Assembly (NCBI GenBank): GCA_014650475.1
Contig: BMVA01000015.1
Location: 1 to 64,000 of the forward strand
DNA: 64,000 nt
Source: Streptomyces albogriseolus
Lineage (GTDB): Bacteria; Actinomycetota; Actinomycetes; Streptomycetales; Streptomycetaceae
Reading direction: 5' to 3'
The notes below the pieces were generated by a model that worked only from the letters and a program-made list of their open reading frames with translations, ran no database searches and was not told the origin of the DNA. The first letter of the stretch is position 1, and each line of letters starts with the position of its first letter. This document shows positions 1 to 8,637 of this stretch, piece by piece. A program made the position numbers and the translations under genes.

Positions 1-212
1 GGGCGCAGCCGCTCGTCCGGCCGCGCGGGGCGCAGCCCGGCCCGTCGCCGTACGGTCGCCGCGGCGGCCGCGTCGAGCAGGGCCGACGGCGCCTGCGGGC
101 CGGGCGCCACGCCCGGCGGGGTACGCCGGTCGGTGCCCAGCAGAGCCGTGGTCACCAGCTCCTCCCACTGGTCCGGGAGGGACGCGGCCACGGCGGCGGT
201 CGTCCTGCTCAT
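1..212 (-). CDS. DUF5691 family protein, N-terminal part (cut by window edge)
   Basis: The frame starts with ATG at 212 and runs off the window at position 1, so only about 70 N-terminal residues are visible. It contains the block WEELVTTALLGTDRRTPPG, which I recognise from actinobacterial DUF5691 proteins that sit next to SWIM zinc-finger genes. A purine-rich GGAAAG lies just upstream. It is the second gene of the minus-strand arm, 124 nt after the SWIM-family gene, and probably shares its promoter. The family has no established biochemical function. The assignment rests on the N-terminal block and on context. Confidence 0.7.
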   Translation of the reverse strand, partial: MSRTTAAVAASLPDQWEELVTTALLGTDRRTPPGVAPGPQAPSALLDAAAAATVRRRAGLRPARPDERLR

Positions 213-336
213 GAGCTTCCTTTCCGACGGGCGTCCCGGTGCGGTCGAAGACTCACGCGCACCGAGTGTCCAGTGATGTCCGAAAGATGCATGGTGGTGG
301 CGGGGACGGAGCGGGCGAAGAGGCGGAAGTGGCTGG

Positions 337-1506
337 TCAGCACAGGTGCACCGCCTCTCCCGGACCCTGCGGCCAGGCCGCCAGGGGAGTGAAACCCCGG
401 GGGCCGCACTCGCCGAAGACCCGGACCGGGGCGCCTCCGGACAGGGCGACCAGCCGCCACAGCCCCGGGCGGGACCGGGCCGCCGCGCCGACCGGCAGGG
501 CGTGGTCCTCGTCGGCGTCGGCCAGCTGCCAGCCGTCACCGTCCGGGACCGGCACGACACGGTCCAGCGTCACCGGGACCGACTCCCGCCACGGGTCGTC
601 GCGCAGCGCGGTGCCGTAGCGGGCGAGCGCTCCGGACGTCGTCGTGCCCGGCGGGCGCACCGTCGTGGGCGCGGGCGGGCCGAACCGCTCGGTCAGCGCC
701 ATCCGCGGCTGCCCGGAGCCCGGATAGGCGGTCAGCTCCGCGTCGACGGCCAGCCCCGCCGGAAGCGTCAGGTCGGGGGCGCGGCCGGCCGCGCCGTAGG
801 AAAGGAGCAGCGCCGTACGGCCGGACACCGCGCCGTACAGCCATGTACGGCGGGTGGTCAGGCGGCTGTCGGAGGTGTCGTACTGGGCGAGGACGAGCCA
901 GTCGTCGCGGATCGCCGGGCCGTCCGGCGATGCGGTCAGGCCGACACGGGAGCGGACCGTCGCGGCCAGCGGCTCCGGCAGCCGCTCCCGCCGTATCCAG
1001 GCCTGGGCCAGGAGATGGAGCAGGGCGCACTCCTCCAGCAGACGTACGGGGGCGTCCGCGCCGGTGCTCGCGAGCGACCCCAGCTCCCGCACCCGGTTGG
1101 CCAGACCCGGGGCCTGCGCGTCGACCATGCGGGCCGCCGTCTCCTCCCACAGGGCGGGACCGGACTGCTCGGCCGGGATCAGCCCGCCGCGCAGCAGGTC
1201 CGCCAGGCGCTGCTCCAGCTCGGTCGCCCCCGCCGTGATCCGCTCGGCACGGCGCTCCGCCCGCCGCCGGGCGGCCGGGGACACCCGCGGCGCGGCGGCG
1301 GGGAGTTCGTCCCCCGCCGTCTCGGACTCGGGCTCACCGGGTCCGCCCGACACGGACTCACCCGGCGTGTCCGGCGAGGGATCGCCCGCCCCGCCGGACA
1401 ACGGCGCACCCCCGCCGGGCACGGGCTCGCGTGACCCGTCCGACGCGGCGTCAGACGCCTGTGCCGGCACCTGGTCCACGGTCCGGCGCACCCCCTGATC
1501 AGTCAT
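337..1506 (-). CDS. SWIM zinc-finger family protein lacking the zinc finger
   Basis: This encodes 389 aa from ATG at 1506. The first ~25 residues (MTDQGVRRTVDQV...) and everything from the RRRAERRAERITAGA helix to the end resemble the Streptomyces SWIM family that sits in MoxR/VWA loci. In the homologs I remember, a CxC...CxH SWIM finger lies between these parts. Here residues ~25-75 are instead a Gly/Pro/Glu/Ser-rich linker without cysteine or histidine. The only cysteines are in the C-terminal half, for example EECALL and GECGPRG. An in-frame extension to 1665 is possible but crosses the divergent promoter. Transcription probably starts at the ATG itself, because a TACCGT -10 element ends 7 nt upstream. 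The role is unknown; zinc or nucleic-acid binding through SWIM is not expected. Confidence 0.75.
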   Translation of the reverse strand: MTDQGVRRTVDQVPAQASDAASDGSREPVPGGGAPLSGGAGDPSPDTPGESVSGGPGEPESETAGDELPAAAPRVSPAARRRAERRAERITAGATELEQRLADLLRGGLIPAEQSGPALWEETAARMVDAQAPGLANRVRELGSLASTGADAPVRLLEECALLHLLAQAWIRRERLPEPLAATVRSRVGLTASPDGPAIRDDWLVLAQYDTSDSRLTTRRTWLYGAVSGRTALLLSYGAAGRAPDLTLPAGLAVDAELTAYPGSGQPRMALTERFGPPAPTTVRPPGTTTSGALARYGTALRDDPWRESVPVTLDRVVPVPDGDGWQLADADEDHALPVGAAARSRPGLWRLVALSGGAPVRVFGECGPRGFTPLAAWPQGPGEAVHLC

Positions 1507-1513
1507 GCCTTCG

Positions 1514-1535
1514 ACGGTAGGTCCCGCCACTGACA
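1514..1535 (-). promoter_or_regulatory. PafBC/RecA-NDp-like promoter of the SWIM/DUF5691 arm
   Basis: Reading the minus strand, TGTCAGTG (1535-1528) is followed after exactly 8 nt by TACCGT (1519-1514). The ATG at 1506 begins 7 nt further on, so the transcript is probably leaderless. The layout matches the motif known from mycobacterial DNA-damage genes driven by PafBC. The functional assignment is inferred from the sequence match. Confidence 0.6.
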
Positions 1536-1583
1536 GTCGGCATCGGGCGGGCATATGTGCAGGTCGGGGCCGATTGTCAGTGG
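1527..1583. repeat. Near-perfect 15-bp inverted repeat in a divergent promoter
   Basis: The arm CCACTGACAGTCGGC (1527-1541) is repeated in inverted orientation at 1569-1583 with one mismatch. Each arm contains the TGTCAGTG box of one divergent promoter, so the repeat probably reflects two copies of one activator or promoter element facing away from each other. Confidence 0.7.
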
Positions 1584-1596
1584 CGTGGTGCACGGT
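1575..1596 (+). promoter_or_regulatory. PafBC/RecA-NDp-like promoter of the MoxR/DUF5682/VWA arm
   Basis: TGTCAGTG (1575-1582) is followed after 8 nt by CACGGT (1591-1596), which differs from the TAnnnT -10 pattern at the first base. Transcription would start near 1603 and leave a leader of about 38 nt before the ATG at 1641. It mirrors the promoter on the other strand. Confidence 0.5.
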
Positions 1597-1640
1597 GGGT
1601 GACAGATCCGAACCGGCCGAGCTGGAGGGGGGACCCAGCC

Positions 1641-2798
1641 ATGTCTGTGTCCGCAGAACCGACATCCGTCGACCCGCGGCGGAACGGCTCCGCGCCCGCG
1701 GACACCGGCCCCGCGCGGACGGACACCCTGCGTCCGCACGCCGAGCACGCCTTCGCGGACGAACTGGCCGCGCTGGCCGCCCAGGACGACCGTCCGCGCC
1801 CGGCCCGCTGGCGTCTGTCGCCGTGGGCCGTCGCGACCTATCTGCTCGGCGGGACGCTGCCGGACGGGACGGTGATCACCCCTAAATACGTGGGCCCGCG
1901 CCGGGTCGTGGAGGTCGCGGTGACCACCCTCGCCACCGACCGCGCCCTGCTGCTGCTCGGCGTGCCCGGCACCGCCAAGACCTGGGTCTCCGAGCATCTC
2001 GCCGCCGCCGTCAGCGGCGACTCGACGCTGCTGGTGCAAGGCACGGCCGGCACCCCGGAGGAGGCCATCCGCTACGGCTGGAACTACGCCCGGCTGCTCG
2101 CCCACGGCCCCAGCCGCGACGCCCTCGTCCCCAGCCCCGTGATGCGGGCGATGGCGGAGGGCAGGACTGCCCGCGTCGAGGAGCTGACCCGGATCCCGGC
2201 CGACGTCCAGGACTCCCTGATCACGATCCTGTCCGAGAAGACCCTGCCGATACCGGAGCTCGGGCAGGAGGTGCAGGCCGTCCGCGGCTTCAACCTGATC
2301 GCCACGGCCAACGACCGCGACCGCGGCGTCAACGAGCTGTCCAGCGCCCTGCGCCGCCGGTTCAACACGGTGGTGCTGCCGCTGCCGGAGACACCGGAGG
2401 CGGAGGTGGACATCGTCACGCGCCGCGTGGAGCAGATCGGGCGGTCGCTCGACCTGCCGGCGGTGCCCGACGGCGTCGACGAGATCCGCCGGGTCGTCAC
2501 CGTCTTCCGCGAACTGCGCGACGGCGTGACCGCCGACGGCCGGACGAAGCTGAAGTCCCCCAGCGGCACGCTGTCGACGGCCGAGGCGATCTCCGTCGTC
2601 ACCGGCGGGCTGGCCCTCGCCGCCCACTTCGGCGACGGCGTGCTGCGGGCCGGCGACGTCGCGGCGGGCGTGCTCGGCGCGGTCGTCCGCGACCCGGCGG
2701 CGGACCGTGTCGTCTGGCAGGAGTACCTGGAGACCGTCGTCCGCGAGCGCGACGGCTGGGCCGACTTCTACCGGGCCTGCCGCGAGGCCGGCGCATGA
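1641..2798 (+). CDS. MoxR-family AAA+ ATPase
   Basis: The protein has 385 aa. ATG 1641 was chosen because a strong GGAGGGG (1624-1630) lies upstream. Frame-compatible earlier starts lie inside the promoter. It has a P-loop GVPGTAKT (residues ~107-114), an acidic Walker B-like segment VEELTRIP near 175, and a sensor-1 block NLIATANDRDRG near 217 followed by LSSALRRRF. MoxR ATPases act as chaperones or remodelling motors with VWA-domain partners, and a VWA gene lies two genes downstream in the same operon. The stop codon overlaps the next start (ATGA). The substrate is unknown. Confidence 0.88.
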   Translation: MSVSAEPTSVDPRRNGSAPADTGPARTDTLRPHAEHAFADELAALAAQDDRPRPARWRLSPWAVATYLLGGTLPDGTVITPKYVGPRRVVEVAVTTLATDRALLLLGVPGTAKTWVSEHLAAAVSGDSTLLVQGTAGTPEEAIRYGWNYARLLAHGPSRDALVPSPVMRAMAEGRTARVEELTRIPADVQDSLITILSEKTLPIPELGQEVQAVRGFNLIATANDRDRGVNELSSALRRRFNTVVLPLPETPEAEVDIVTRRVEQIGRSLDLPAVPDGVDEIRRVVTVFRELRDGVTADGRTKLKSPSGTLSTAEAISVVTGGLALAAHFGDGVLRAGDVAAGVLGAVVRDPAADRVVWQEYLETVVRERDGWADFYRACREAGA

Positions 2799-5197
2799 AC
2801 GGCGGCCAGGCGCGGGACGCCGGGCAGCCGCTGCTGCTCGGCGTGCGGCACCACGGCCCCGGGTCGGCGCGGGCCGTGCGGGCCGCGCTGGACGCGTCCC
2901 GGCCGCGCGTCGTGCTCATCGAAGGCCCGCCCGAGGCCGACGCGCTGATCCCGCCGGCCGCGGCGGAGGACATGCGCCCGCCGGTCGCCCTGCTCGCCCA
3001 TGCCGCGGACGAACCCGGCCGGTCGGCGTTCTGGCCGCTGGCCGCGTTCTCCCCGGAGTGGGTGGCGCTCCGCTGGGCGCTGGAGCACGGGGTGCCCGCC
3101 CGCTTCATCGACCTGCCGGCCACCCACACGCTGGCCTGGGAGCGGGACGAGGAAGAGGACGAAGAGGCCGAAGAGGACAAGGAGGGCATGGAACGGGAGG
3201 GCGGCGGTGCGGAGGCCGCGGCGGAGCGGCACGCCCTGGACGAGGACGTGCGGATCGATCCGCTGGGGGTGCTCGCCGACACCGCCGGGTACGACGACGC
3301 CGAGCGCTGGTGGGAGGACGTCGTCGAACACCGCGGCGCGGGGAAGGGGGACGCGCTCGCGCCGTTCACCGCCCTGGAGGAGGCCATGACGGCGCTGCGG
3401 GAGACGTACGGCAGCGGCGGGCACGGGCGGGACCTGATCCGTGAGGCCCATATGCGGCTGCGGATACGGGAGGCGCAGCGGGAGTTCGAGGACGGCGTGG
3501 CCGTGGTCTGCGGGGCGTGGCACGTGCCGGCGCTGCGACGGCGCGCGGGCGTGACCGCCGACCGGGCGCTGCTCAAGGGCCTGCCGAGGGTGAAGACGGA
3601 CGTGACGTGGGTGCCGTGGACGCACCGCAGGCTGTCCCGGGCCGGCGGGTACGGCGCGGGCATCGGCTCCCCGGGGTGGTACGCGCACCTGTTCGCCGCC
3701 CCGGACCGGCCGGTCGAACGCTGGCTGACCAAGGTCGCGGGACTGCTGCGGGCCGAGGACCGCGCCGTGTCGCCCGGCCACGTCATCGAGGCGGTGCGGC
3801 TCGCCGAGACCCTCGCCGCGCTGCGCGGACGGCCGCTGCCCGGCCTGGGCGAGGCCACCGACGCCGTACGGGCGGTGATGTGCGACGGCTCCGACGTGCC
3901 GCTGGCGCTGGTGCACGACCGGCTGGTCGTCGGCGACGTGCTGGGGAAGGTGCCGGACACGGTGCCCGCGGTGCCGTTGCAGCGGGACCTGGAGCGGACG
4001 CAGCGCCGGCTGCGGCTCGGACCGGAGGCGGCCGAGCGGGAGCTGGACCTCGACCTGCGCAAGGAGACCGACGCGGAGCGCAGCCGGCTGCTGCACCGGC
4101 TGCGGCTGCTCGGCATCGACTGGGGACGCCCGGCCGCCTCGCGCTCCGGCACCGGCACCTTCCGGGAGACCTGGCGGCTGCGCTGGGAGCCCGAGCTGGC
4201 CGTGCGCACCGCCGAGGCGGGGGTGTGGGGGACGACCGTGCCGGCCGCCGCGACCGCCAAGGCGGAGGCGGACGCGGTCGCCGCGCGCGCCCTGGCCGAC
4301 GTCACCGGTCTCGCGGAGCGCTGCCTGCTGGCCGCCCTGCCCGACGCCCTGCCGGTGGTGATGCGCGTCCTCGCCGACCGCGCCGCCCTCGACACCGACG
4401 TCGCCCATCTCGCCCAGGCGCTGCCCGCCCTGGTCCGCTCGTTGCGCTACGGCGACGTCCGGGGCACCGACACGGCAGCCCTCGCCGAGGTCGCCGCCGG
4501 TCTCGCCGAGCGGGTCTTCGTCGGACTGCCGCCCGCCTGCGCCGGGCTGGACGCCGACGCGGCCGAGGAGATGCGGCGCCATGTCGACGCGGTGCACAGT
4601 GCGCTGGGCCTGCTCGGTGACGTCCCCGCGGCGCGCGACGGGAGACTGCGCGCACGCTGGCAGGCCGTGCTGCGGACGCTGTCCGTGCGGGACGCCGTGC
4701 CGGGGGTGCTGCGCGGCCGGGCCGTGCGGCTGTTGCTGGACGAGGGCGAACTGGCGCAGGACGAGGCGGCGCGGCTCATGCGGCTCGTGCTGTCGCCGGG
4801 CACGCCCCCGGCGGACGCGGCCGCGTGGATCGAGGGGTTCGTGGGCGGCTCCGGCGGCGGGCTGCTCCTGGTCCACGACGAGCGGCTGTTCGGCCTGGTG
4901 GACCGGTGGCTGACGGCCGTCCCGGCGGAGGCGTTCACCGACGTGCTGCCGTTGCTGCGGCGGACGTTCGCGGCGTACGAGCCGGGAGTACGGCGCACGC
5001 TCGGGGAACTGGTGCGCCGGGGGCCCGGCAGACAGGGCCGCGCGCAGGCCCTGACCGCCGGCGCGCCTGGCTTCGGGCCGGGCGTGGACGAGGCTCGGGC
5101 GGACGCCGTCCTGCCGGTCCTGCGGCTGCTGCTGGGGCCGGACGGCGACGGGGAGGTCCAGGCGGACCGGGCGGACCGGGTGGAGGTGCGGCGATGA
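2795..5197 (+). CDS. DUF5682 family protein
   Basis: An 800-aa soluble protein starting at ATG 2795, overlapping the ATPase stop by 4 nt. The N-terminus LLLGVRHHGPGSARAVRAAL...VLIEGPPEADAL is typical of DUF5682. A highly acidic insertion (ERDEEEDEEAEEDKEGMERE, residues ~116-135) interrupts the N-terminal region. The N-terminal part faintly resembles TraB/PrgY-like or ChaN-like folds, which also begin with an ExP segment; this is only a suggestion. The rest is Leu/Ala/Arg-rich and helical. Translational coupling on both sides suggests a stoichiometric partner of the MoxR ATPase and VWA protein. The function is undescribed. Confidence 0.82.
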   Translation: MNGGQARDAGQPLLLGVRHHGPGSARAVRAALDASRPRVVLIEGPPEADALIPPAAAEDMRPPVALLAHAADEPGRSAFWPLAAFSPEWVALRWALEHGVPARFIDLPATHTLAWERDEEEDEEAEEDKEGMEREGGGAEAAAERHALDEDVRIDPLGVLADTAGYDDAERWWEDVVEHRGAGKGDALAPFTALEEAMTALRETYGSGGHGRDLIREAHMRLRIREAQREFEDGVAVVCGAWHVPALRRRAGVTADRALLKGLPRVKTDVTWVPWTHRRLSRAGGYGAGIGSPGWYAHLFAAPDRPVERWLTKVAGLLRAEDRAVSPGHVIEAVRLAETLAALRGRPLPGLGEATDAVRAVMCDGSDVPLALVHDRLVVGDVLGKVPDTVPAVPLQRDLERTQRRLRLGPEAAERELDLDLRKETDAERSRLLHRLRLLGIDWGRPAASRSGTGTFRETWRLRWEPELAVRTAEAGVWGTTVPAAATAKAEADAVAARALADVTGLAERCLLAALPDALPVVMRVLADRAALDTDVAHLAQALPALVRSLRYGDVRGTDTAALAEVAAGLAERVFVGLPPACAGLDADAAEEMRRHVDAVHSALGLLGDVPAARDGRLRARWQAVLRTLSVRDAVPGVLRGRAVRLLLDEGELAQDEAARLMRLVLSPGTPPADAAAWIEGFVGGSGGGLLLVHDERLFGLVDRWLTAVPAEAFTDVLPLLRRTFAAYEPGVRRTLGELVRRGPGRQGRAQALTAGAPGFGPGVDEARADAVLPVLRLLLGPDGDGEVQADRADRVEVRR

Positions 5198-6396
5198 CGG
5201 GGGAGGCCAGGATGACGACCGCGGGGGACCCGGTGGAGGAGCGGCTGCGCCGGTGGCGGCTCGTGCTCGGCGGGGACGCGGCCGACGGCACCGGCCATGC
5301 GCTGTCCGGACAGGACGCCGCGATCGACGACGCCCTGACCGCCCTCTACGGCAAGGACGACACCCCCAGGACGGGACGCGAGCGGGCGGGAGGACTGGGG
5401 GCGTCGGCGCCCTCGGTGGCGCGCTGGCTCGGCGACATCCGCACGTACTTCCCCACCTCCGTCGTCCAGGTCATGCAGCGCGACGCCATCGACCGGCTCG
5501 GCCTCGGCACGCTGCTGCTGGAGCCCGAGATGCTGGAGGCGGTCGAGGCCGACGTCCACCTCGTCGGCACGCTGCTCTCCCTCACCAAGGCGATGCCCGA
5601 GACGACCAGGGAGACGGCACGGGAGGTCGTGCGCAAGGTCGTCGAGGACCTGGAGCGGCGGCTCGCCACCCGCACCCGGGCCACCCTCACCGGCGCCCTC
5701 GACCGCAGCGCCCGCGTCCGCCGGCCCCGCCACCACGACATCGACTGGAACCGCACCGTCGCGGCCAACCTCCGGCACTACCTGCCGGACCACGGCACGG
5801 TCGTGCCCGAGCGGCTCGTCGGCTACGGGCGCGCCTCGCAGTCGGTGAGGAAGGAGGTCGTGCTCTGCGTGGACCAGTCCGGGTCGATGGCGTCGTCCGT
5901 CGTGTACGCCGCGGTGTTCGGGGCGGTCCTCGCGTCCATGCGGGCGGTCGCCACCCGGCTCGTCGTCTTCGACACCGAGGTCGTCGACCTGACCGAGCGT
6001 CTGGACGACCCGGTCGACGTGCTCTTCGCCACCCGGCTCGGCGGCGGCACGGACATCAACCGGGCGCTCGCGTACTGCCAGTCGCGCATCACCCGGCCCG
6101 CCGACACGGTCGTCGTGCTGATCAGCGACCTTTACGAAGGGGGGATACGCGACGGGATGCTGAAGCGGGTGGCCGCCGTCAAGGCGTCGGGCGCGCAGTT
6201 CGTGTCGCTGCTCGCCCTCTCCGACGAGGGCGCGCCCGCGTACGACAGGGAGCACGCGGCGGCCCTCGCGGAGCTGGGCGCGCCGGCGTTCGCCTGCACC
6301 CCCGACCTCTTTCCGGAGGTGATGGCGGCGGCGATCGAGAAGCGGCCGCTGCCGATACCCGACGCGGGGGCGGCCGGACCGGACTCCCCGCGCTGA
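5194..6396 (+). CDS. VWA domain-containing protein, partner of MoxR ATPase
   Basis: The protein has 400 aa. ATG 5194 overlaps the previous stop (ATGA) and has GGAGG upstream. A second ATG at 5212 with GGGAGG 5 nt before it is a fair alternative. The N-terminal half is helical. The C-terminal half is a von Willebrand A domain with the MIDAS motif DQSGSMASS (residues ~226-234), a conserved Thr in GGGTDINRAL, and Asp in VVLISDLYEGG. VWA proteins of this kind bind MoxR ATPases and present targets in a metal-dependent way. It is the last gene of the operon. Confidence 0.88.
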   Translation: MTGEARMTTAGDPVEERLRRWRLVLGGDAADGTGHALSGQDAAIDDALTALYGKDDTPRTGRERAGGLGASAPSVARWLGDIRTYFPTSVVQVMQRDAIDRLGLGTLLLEPEMLEAVEADVHLVGTLLSLTKAMPETTRETAREVVRKVVEDLERRLATRTRATLTGALDRSARVRRPRHHDIDWNRTVAANLRHYLPDHGTVVPERLVGYGRASQSVRKEVVLCVDQSGSMASSVVYAAVFGAVLASMRAVATRLVVFDTEVVDLTERLDDPVDVLFATRLGGGTDINRALAYCQSRITRPADTVVVLISDLYEGGIRDGMLKRVAAVKASGAQFVSLLALSDEGAPAYDREHAAALAELGAPAFACTPDLFPEVMAAAIEKRPLPIPDAGAAGPDSPR

Positions 6397-6528
6397 AAAC
6401 GGACATGAGTGCCCATCGGTGACACGGGGGTTGCGGGACCGCGGGCGTCGCGTGCAAGGATCGGGGCCGTTCTATCGAGGACCCGTGAAGGTATCCGGTG
6501 GTCCCCGCAGTCCGGAGAGGGAACGCCC

Positions 6529-8061
6529 CTGTCGACCTGGTCAGCAACAGCCGTGCCCGGGGCTGCCGCACGCGTGGTGCGCGCGGCGGCCCGGAGGCGT
6601 GCGGTTCGGCTGGCGCTGGTCGCGGGTGCGGTGTTTCTCTTCGGCGTGCTGTGCGGTGAGCAGGCGCGGGCGTCGGACGGCCCGCCGTTCGCCGGAGGGG
6701 TGGTGCGGGGGGACGCGGGGGGCGTCCCGTCCGTGTCCGTGCTGGACGGCCTCACGGCGGTGGGGGACGGGCCTGCGGCCCGGAAGCCGATGGGGAGTGC
6801 GAGTCGCCTCGCGGATGTGCGGGGCTCCCGGCCAGGCACCTGGTCCGGCGGACAGCCCGCGGCTGGGGCGGGCGCGCGGCTTGCGGAGACGCGGGTGGCG
6901 CCTTCGGGTGGCGAGCAGGGTTCGCAGCCGGCGGCGCGGTCCGGTAAGGAACTTGTGGCTGGGGCTGGCGCCCGGCTTGCGGAGGGGCGCTTGGTGGCGC
7001 TCAGCGAGCGCCAGCTGGCTCATTCGGGTGCCGGGTCTGCGGTCACCTCGGGCGGGGTGCCCGGTGGTGAGCGGGCGGTGTCCGGTCAGGGCGCGCGGCC
7101 TCGCGCCGAGTCCGGTGCGCGGTCAGGGCAGAAGCCGGGCTTGCTGTCTCTCGGCGAGGCGGTGCGCGGAGCGGACGAGCGCGTGGTGCGGCCCGCCGTC
7201 GCGCGGGTGACGCGTCCTGCCGGTGAGCGCACGGTGCACCCCGGCGTGGAGCGGGTCGGCCGGTCGGGCGAGGACCAGGCGCCGAGGCCGGACGGGGAGA
7301 CGCCTTCCGAGTCGGTCGTGGGTCGCCTGCTCACGCCCGTCGGCGAGGCCGTCGGTGTCCCCGTCGCGGAGCGGATCGTTCGACCCGTCGGGTCCGCCGG
7401 GCCCGTCGGGTCCGTCGGGTCCGTCGTGCAGCGCGTGCTGCGGCCCGTCGGGGAGGTGGTCGGCGGCGTGACCGAGGAGCTGGACGCCGTCGTCGGGGCC
7501 CTGCCCGCCGTGTCCGTGCCCGCCGTGTCCCTGCCCGTGCTGGGGCAGCCCGCGGTGCTGCCGCCGCAGTCGTTGCCGGGCCTTCCCGCCCTGCCGAGCC
7601 TTCCCGCCCTGCCGGGCCTTCCCGGGCTCCCGGGCCTCCCCGCACACCCCCTCCCCTCCCACCTCGTACCCGGTCCCGCCGCCCCCGGCGTTCAGGCGCC
7701 CGAGCCCCCGTCGGCAGCGGCTGACAACCCCGCCGTACCGCCTGCCCCCGTCGTCCACGGCCCGTGGACCCCCGTGGCCGCAGGCGGCGGCGCAGGCGCG
7801 TCCGCCGAAGCCGTCACCCCGACCGCCCACCGGGCGGCTCCTGCTTCCCAGGCCGTCCCTGCCCCCGCCGGAGGTGCGGGGGGCGACGGTGCTCTCGGCA
7901 GTCGGTCCTCCGCCGATCAGGGCGGCGCGCGGCACGCCGATGCGGGTGCCGTGCCCGCGGCACACCGGCCCGTGCCCCGGCTCGTGCCGGGCGCCACCGT
8001 GTCCGCGGAGACTTCGGGCACGCGCGAGCACAGCCGGGACGTGCACGTCCCGCCCGCCTAG
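6529..8061 (+). CDS. Secreted Pro/Ala/Val/Gly-rich low-complexity protein
   Basis: The frame opens with GTG at 6409, but no ribosome-binding site precedes it. I place the start at CTG 6529, which has GGAGAGGG (6514-6521) at ideal spacing; a GTG near the hydrophobic stretch is another option. The N-terminus carries Arg-rich residues and a hydrophobic segment (LALVAGAVFLFGVLCGEQARA) typical of a signal peptide. The rest is low-complexity: repeated PVG/VGS blocks (about 7380-7470) and a run of short LPALPGLPG-type units (about 7570-7650). No catalytic motif is visible. It lies between the VWA operon and sucC. It may be a surface or cell-wall-associated protein. Confidence 0.6.
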   Translation: MSTWSATAVPGAAARVVRAAARRRAVRLALVAGAVFLFGVLCGEQARASDGPPFAGGVVRGDAGGVPSVSVLDGLTAVGDGPAARKPMGSASRLADVRGSRPGTWSGGQPAAGAGARLAETRVAPSGGEQGSQPAARSGKELVAGAGARLAEGRLVALSERQLAHSGAGSAVTSGGVPGGERAVSGQGARPRAESGARSGQKPGLLSLGEAVRGADERVVRPAVARVTRPAGERTVHPGVERVGRSGEDQAPRPDGETPSESVVGRLLTPVGEAVGVPVAERIVRPVGSAGPVGSVGSVVQRVLRPVGEVVGGVTEELDAVVGALPAVSVPAVSLPVLGQPAVLPPQSLPGLPALPSLPALPGLPGLPGLPAHPLPSHLVPGPAAPGVQAPEPPSAAADNPAVPPAPVVHGPWTPVAAGGGAGASAEAVTPTAHRAAPASQAVPAPAGGAGGDGALGSRSSADQGGARHADAGAVPAAHRPVPRLVPGATVSAETSGTREHSRDVHVPPA

Positions 8062-8283
8062 GCCGTACGGCGACACTCCCGCGCAGGCGCGCGCAGCCGT
8101 CCGTACGGACAAGAAGCCCCGTCCCGGCCCAAACGGCCGTGGACCGGCCGTCCCGGCGTTCTCCGGTGCGCACCCGCCTGCCACCCGTTCCTGACTCACG
8201 GGTAACAAAGGACTCCGCGGGGCATCAGGACCCCGGACAGCCGAAAGCCGTCGGTTCGTCCGGCCGCGACCTCGCGGAAGGGA

Positions 8284-8315
8284 GGCCGGCCCCCATTGGG
8301 GAATGGGGGCCGGCC
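8284..8315. terminator. Hairpin terminator, 14-bp perfect stem
   Basis: GGCCGGCCCCCATT (8284-8297) pairs perfectly with 8302-8315 around a GGGG loop. There is no U-tract, as is usual in Streptomyces. It follows the secreted-protein gene. Confidence 0.7.
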
Positions 8316-8367
8316 GCCCCGCAACCCCGGACCACGGGCGTCACAGCCCCGTCCGGGTTGTTCGGCA

Positions 8368-8403
8368 GGGCCTCACCGGGCCAACCCCAGCCCGGTGAGG
8401 CCC
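8368..8403. terminator. Second hairpin, 14-bp perfect stem
   Basis: GGGCCTCACCGGGC (8368-8381) pairs with 8390-8403 across an 8-nt loop. With the previous hairpin it forms a double terminator that insulates sucCD. Confidence 0.65.
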
Positions 8404-8637
8404 CTCACGCGCGGCACGGGGTGCCGGAGAAGCCGACATCATGTGACAGGTATCACCGCTCACGTGTGACTCGCGATTTAGAGGCTCCCCCCATGCGGCG
8501 ATAACCTGCGAGACGGACATGCCGCGCGCTCGGACACCGTGTGCGCCTCCCTTGTGACAGAGCGGACGTCACGTTGCCCTTCGCGGCACGCCCACGCATC
8601 CAACGAACCGCGAGATCACTGATAGGGACGGAAGCGC

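Larger units (their letters stand above)
8062..8637. other. Intergenic region upstream of sucC
   Basis: About 575 nt without a convincing gene. It holds two tandem GC-rich hairpins (listed separately) and, near 8502, GCGATAACCTG, whose TAACCT could be a vegetative -10 for sucC; the mdh leader has the nearly identical GCGATAGCCTG. A leader of roughly 125 nt would follow. Confidence 0.5.

Noticed and set aside
1557..1640. Earlier start for the MoxR ATPase (GTG 1599)
   Set aside because: It would lie just at the expected transcription start and lacks a ribosome-binding site; ATG 1641 has GGAGGGG.
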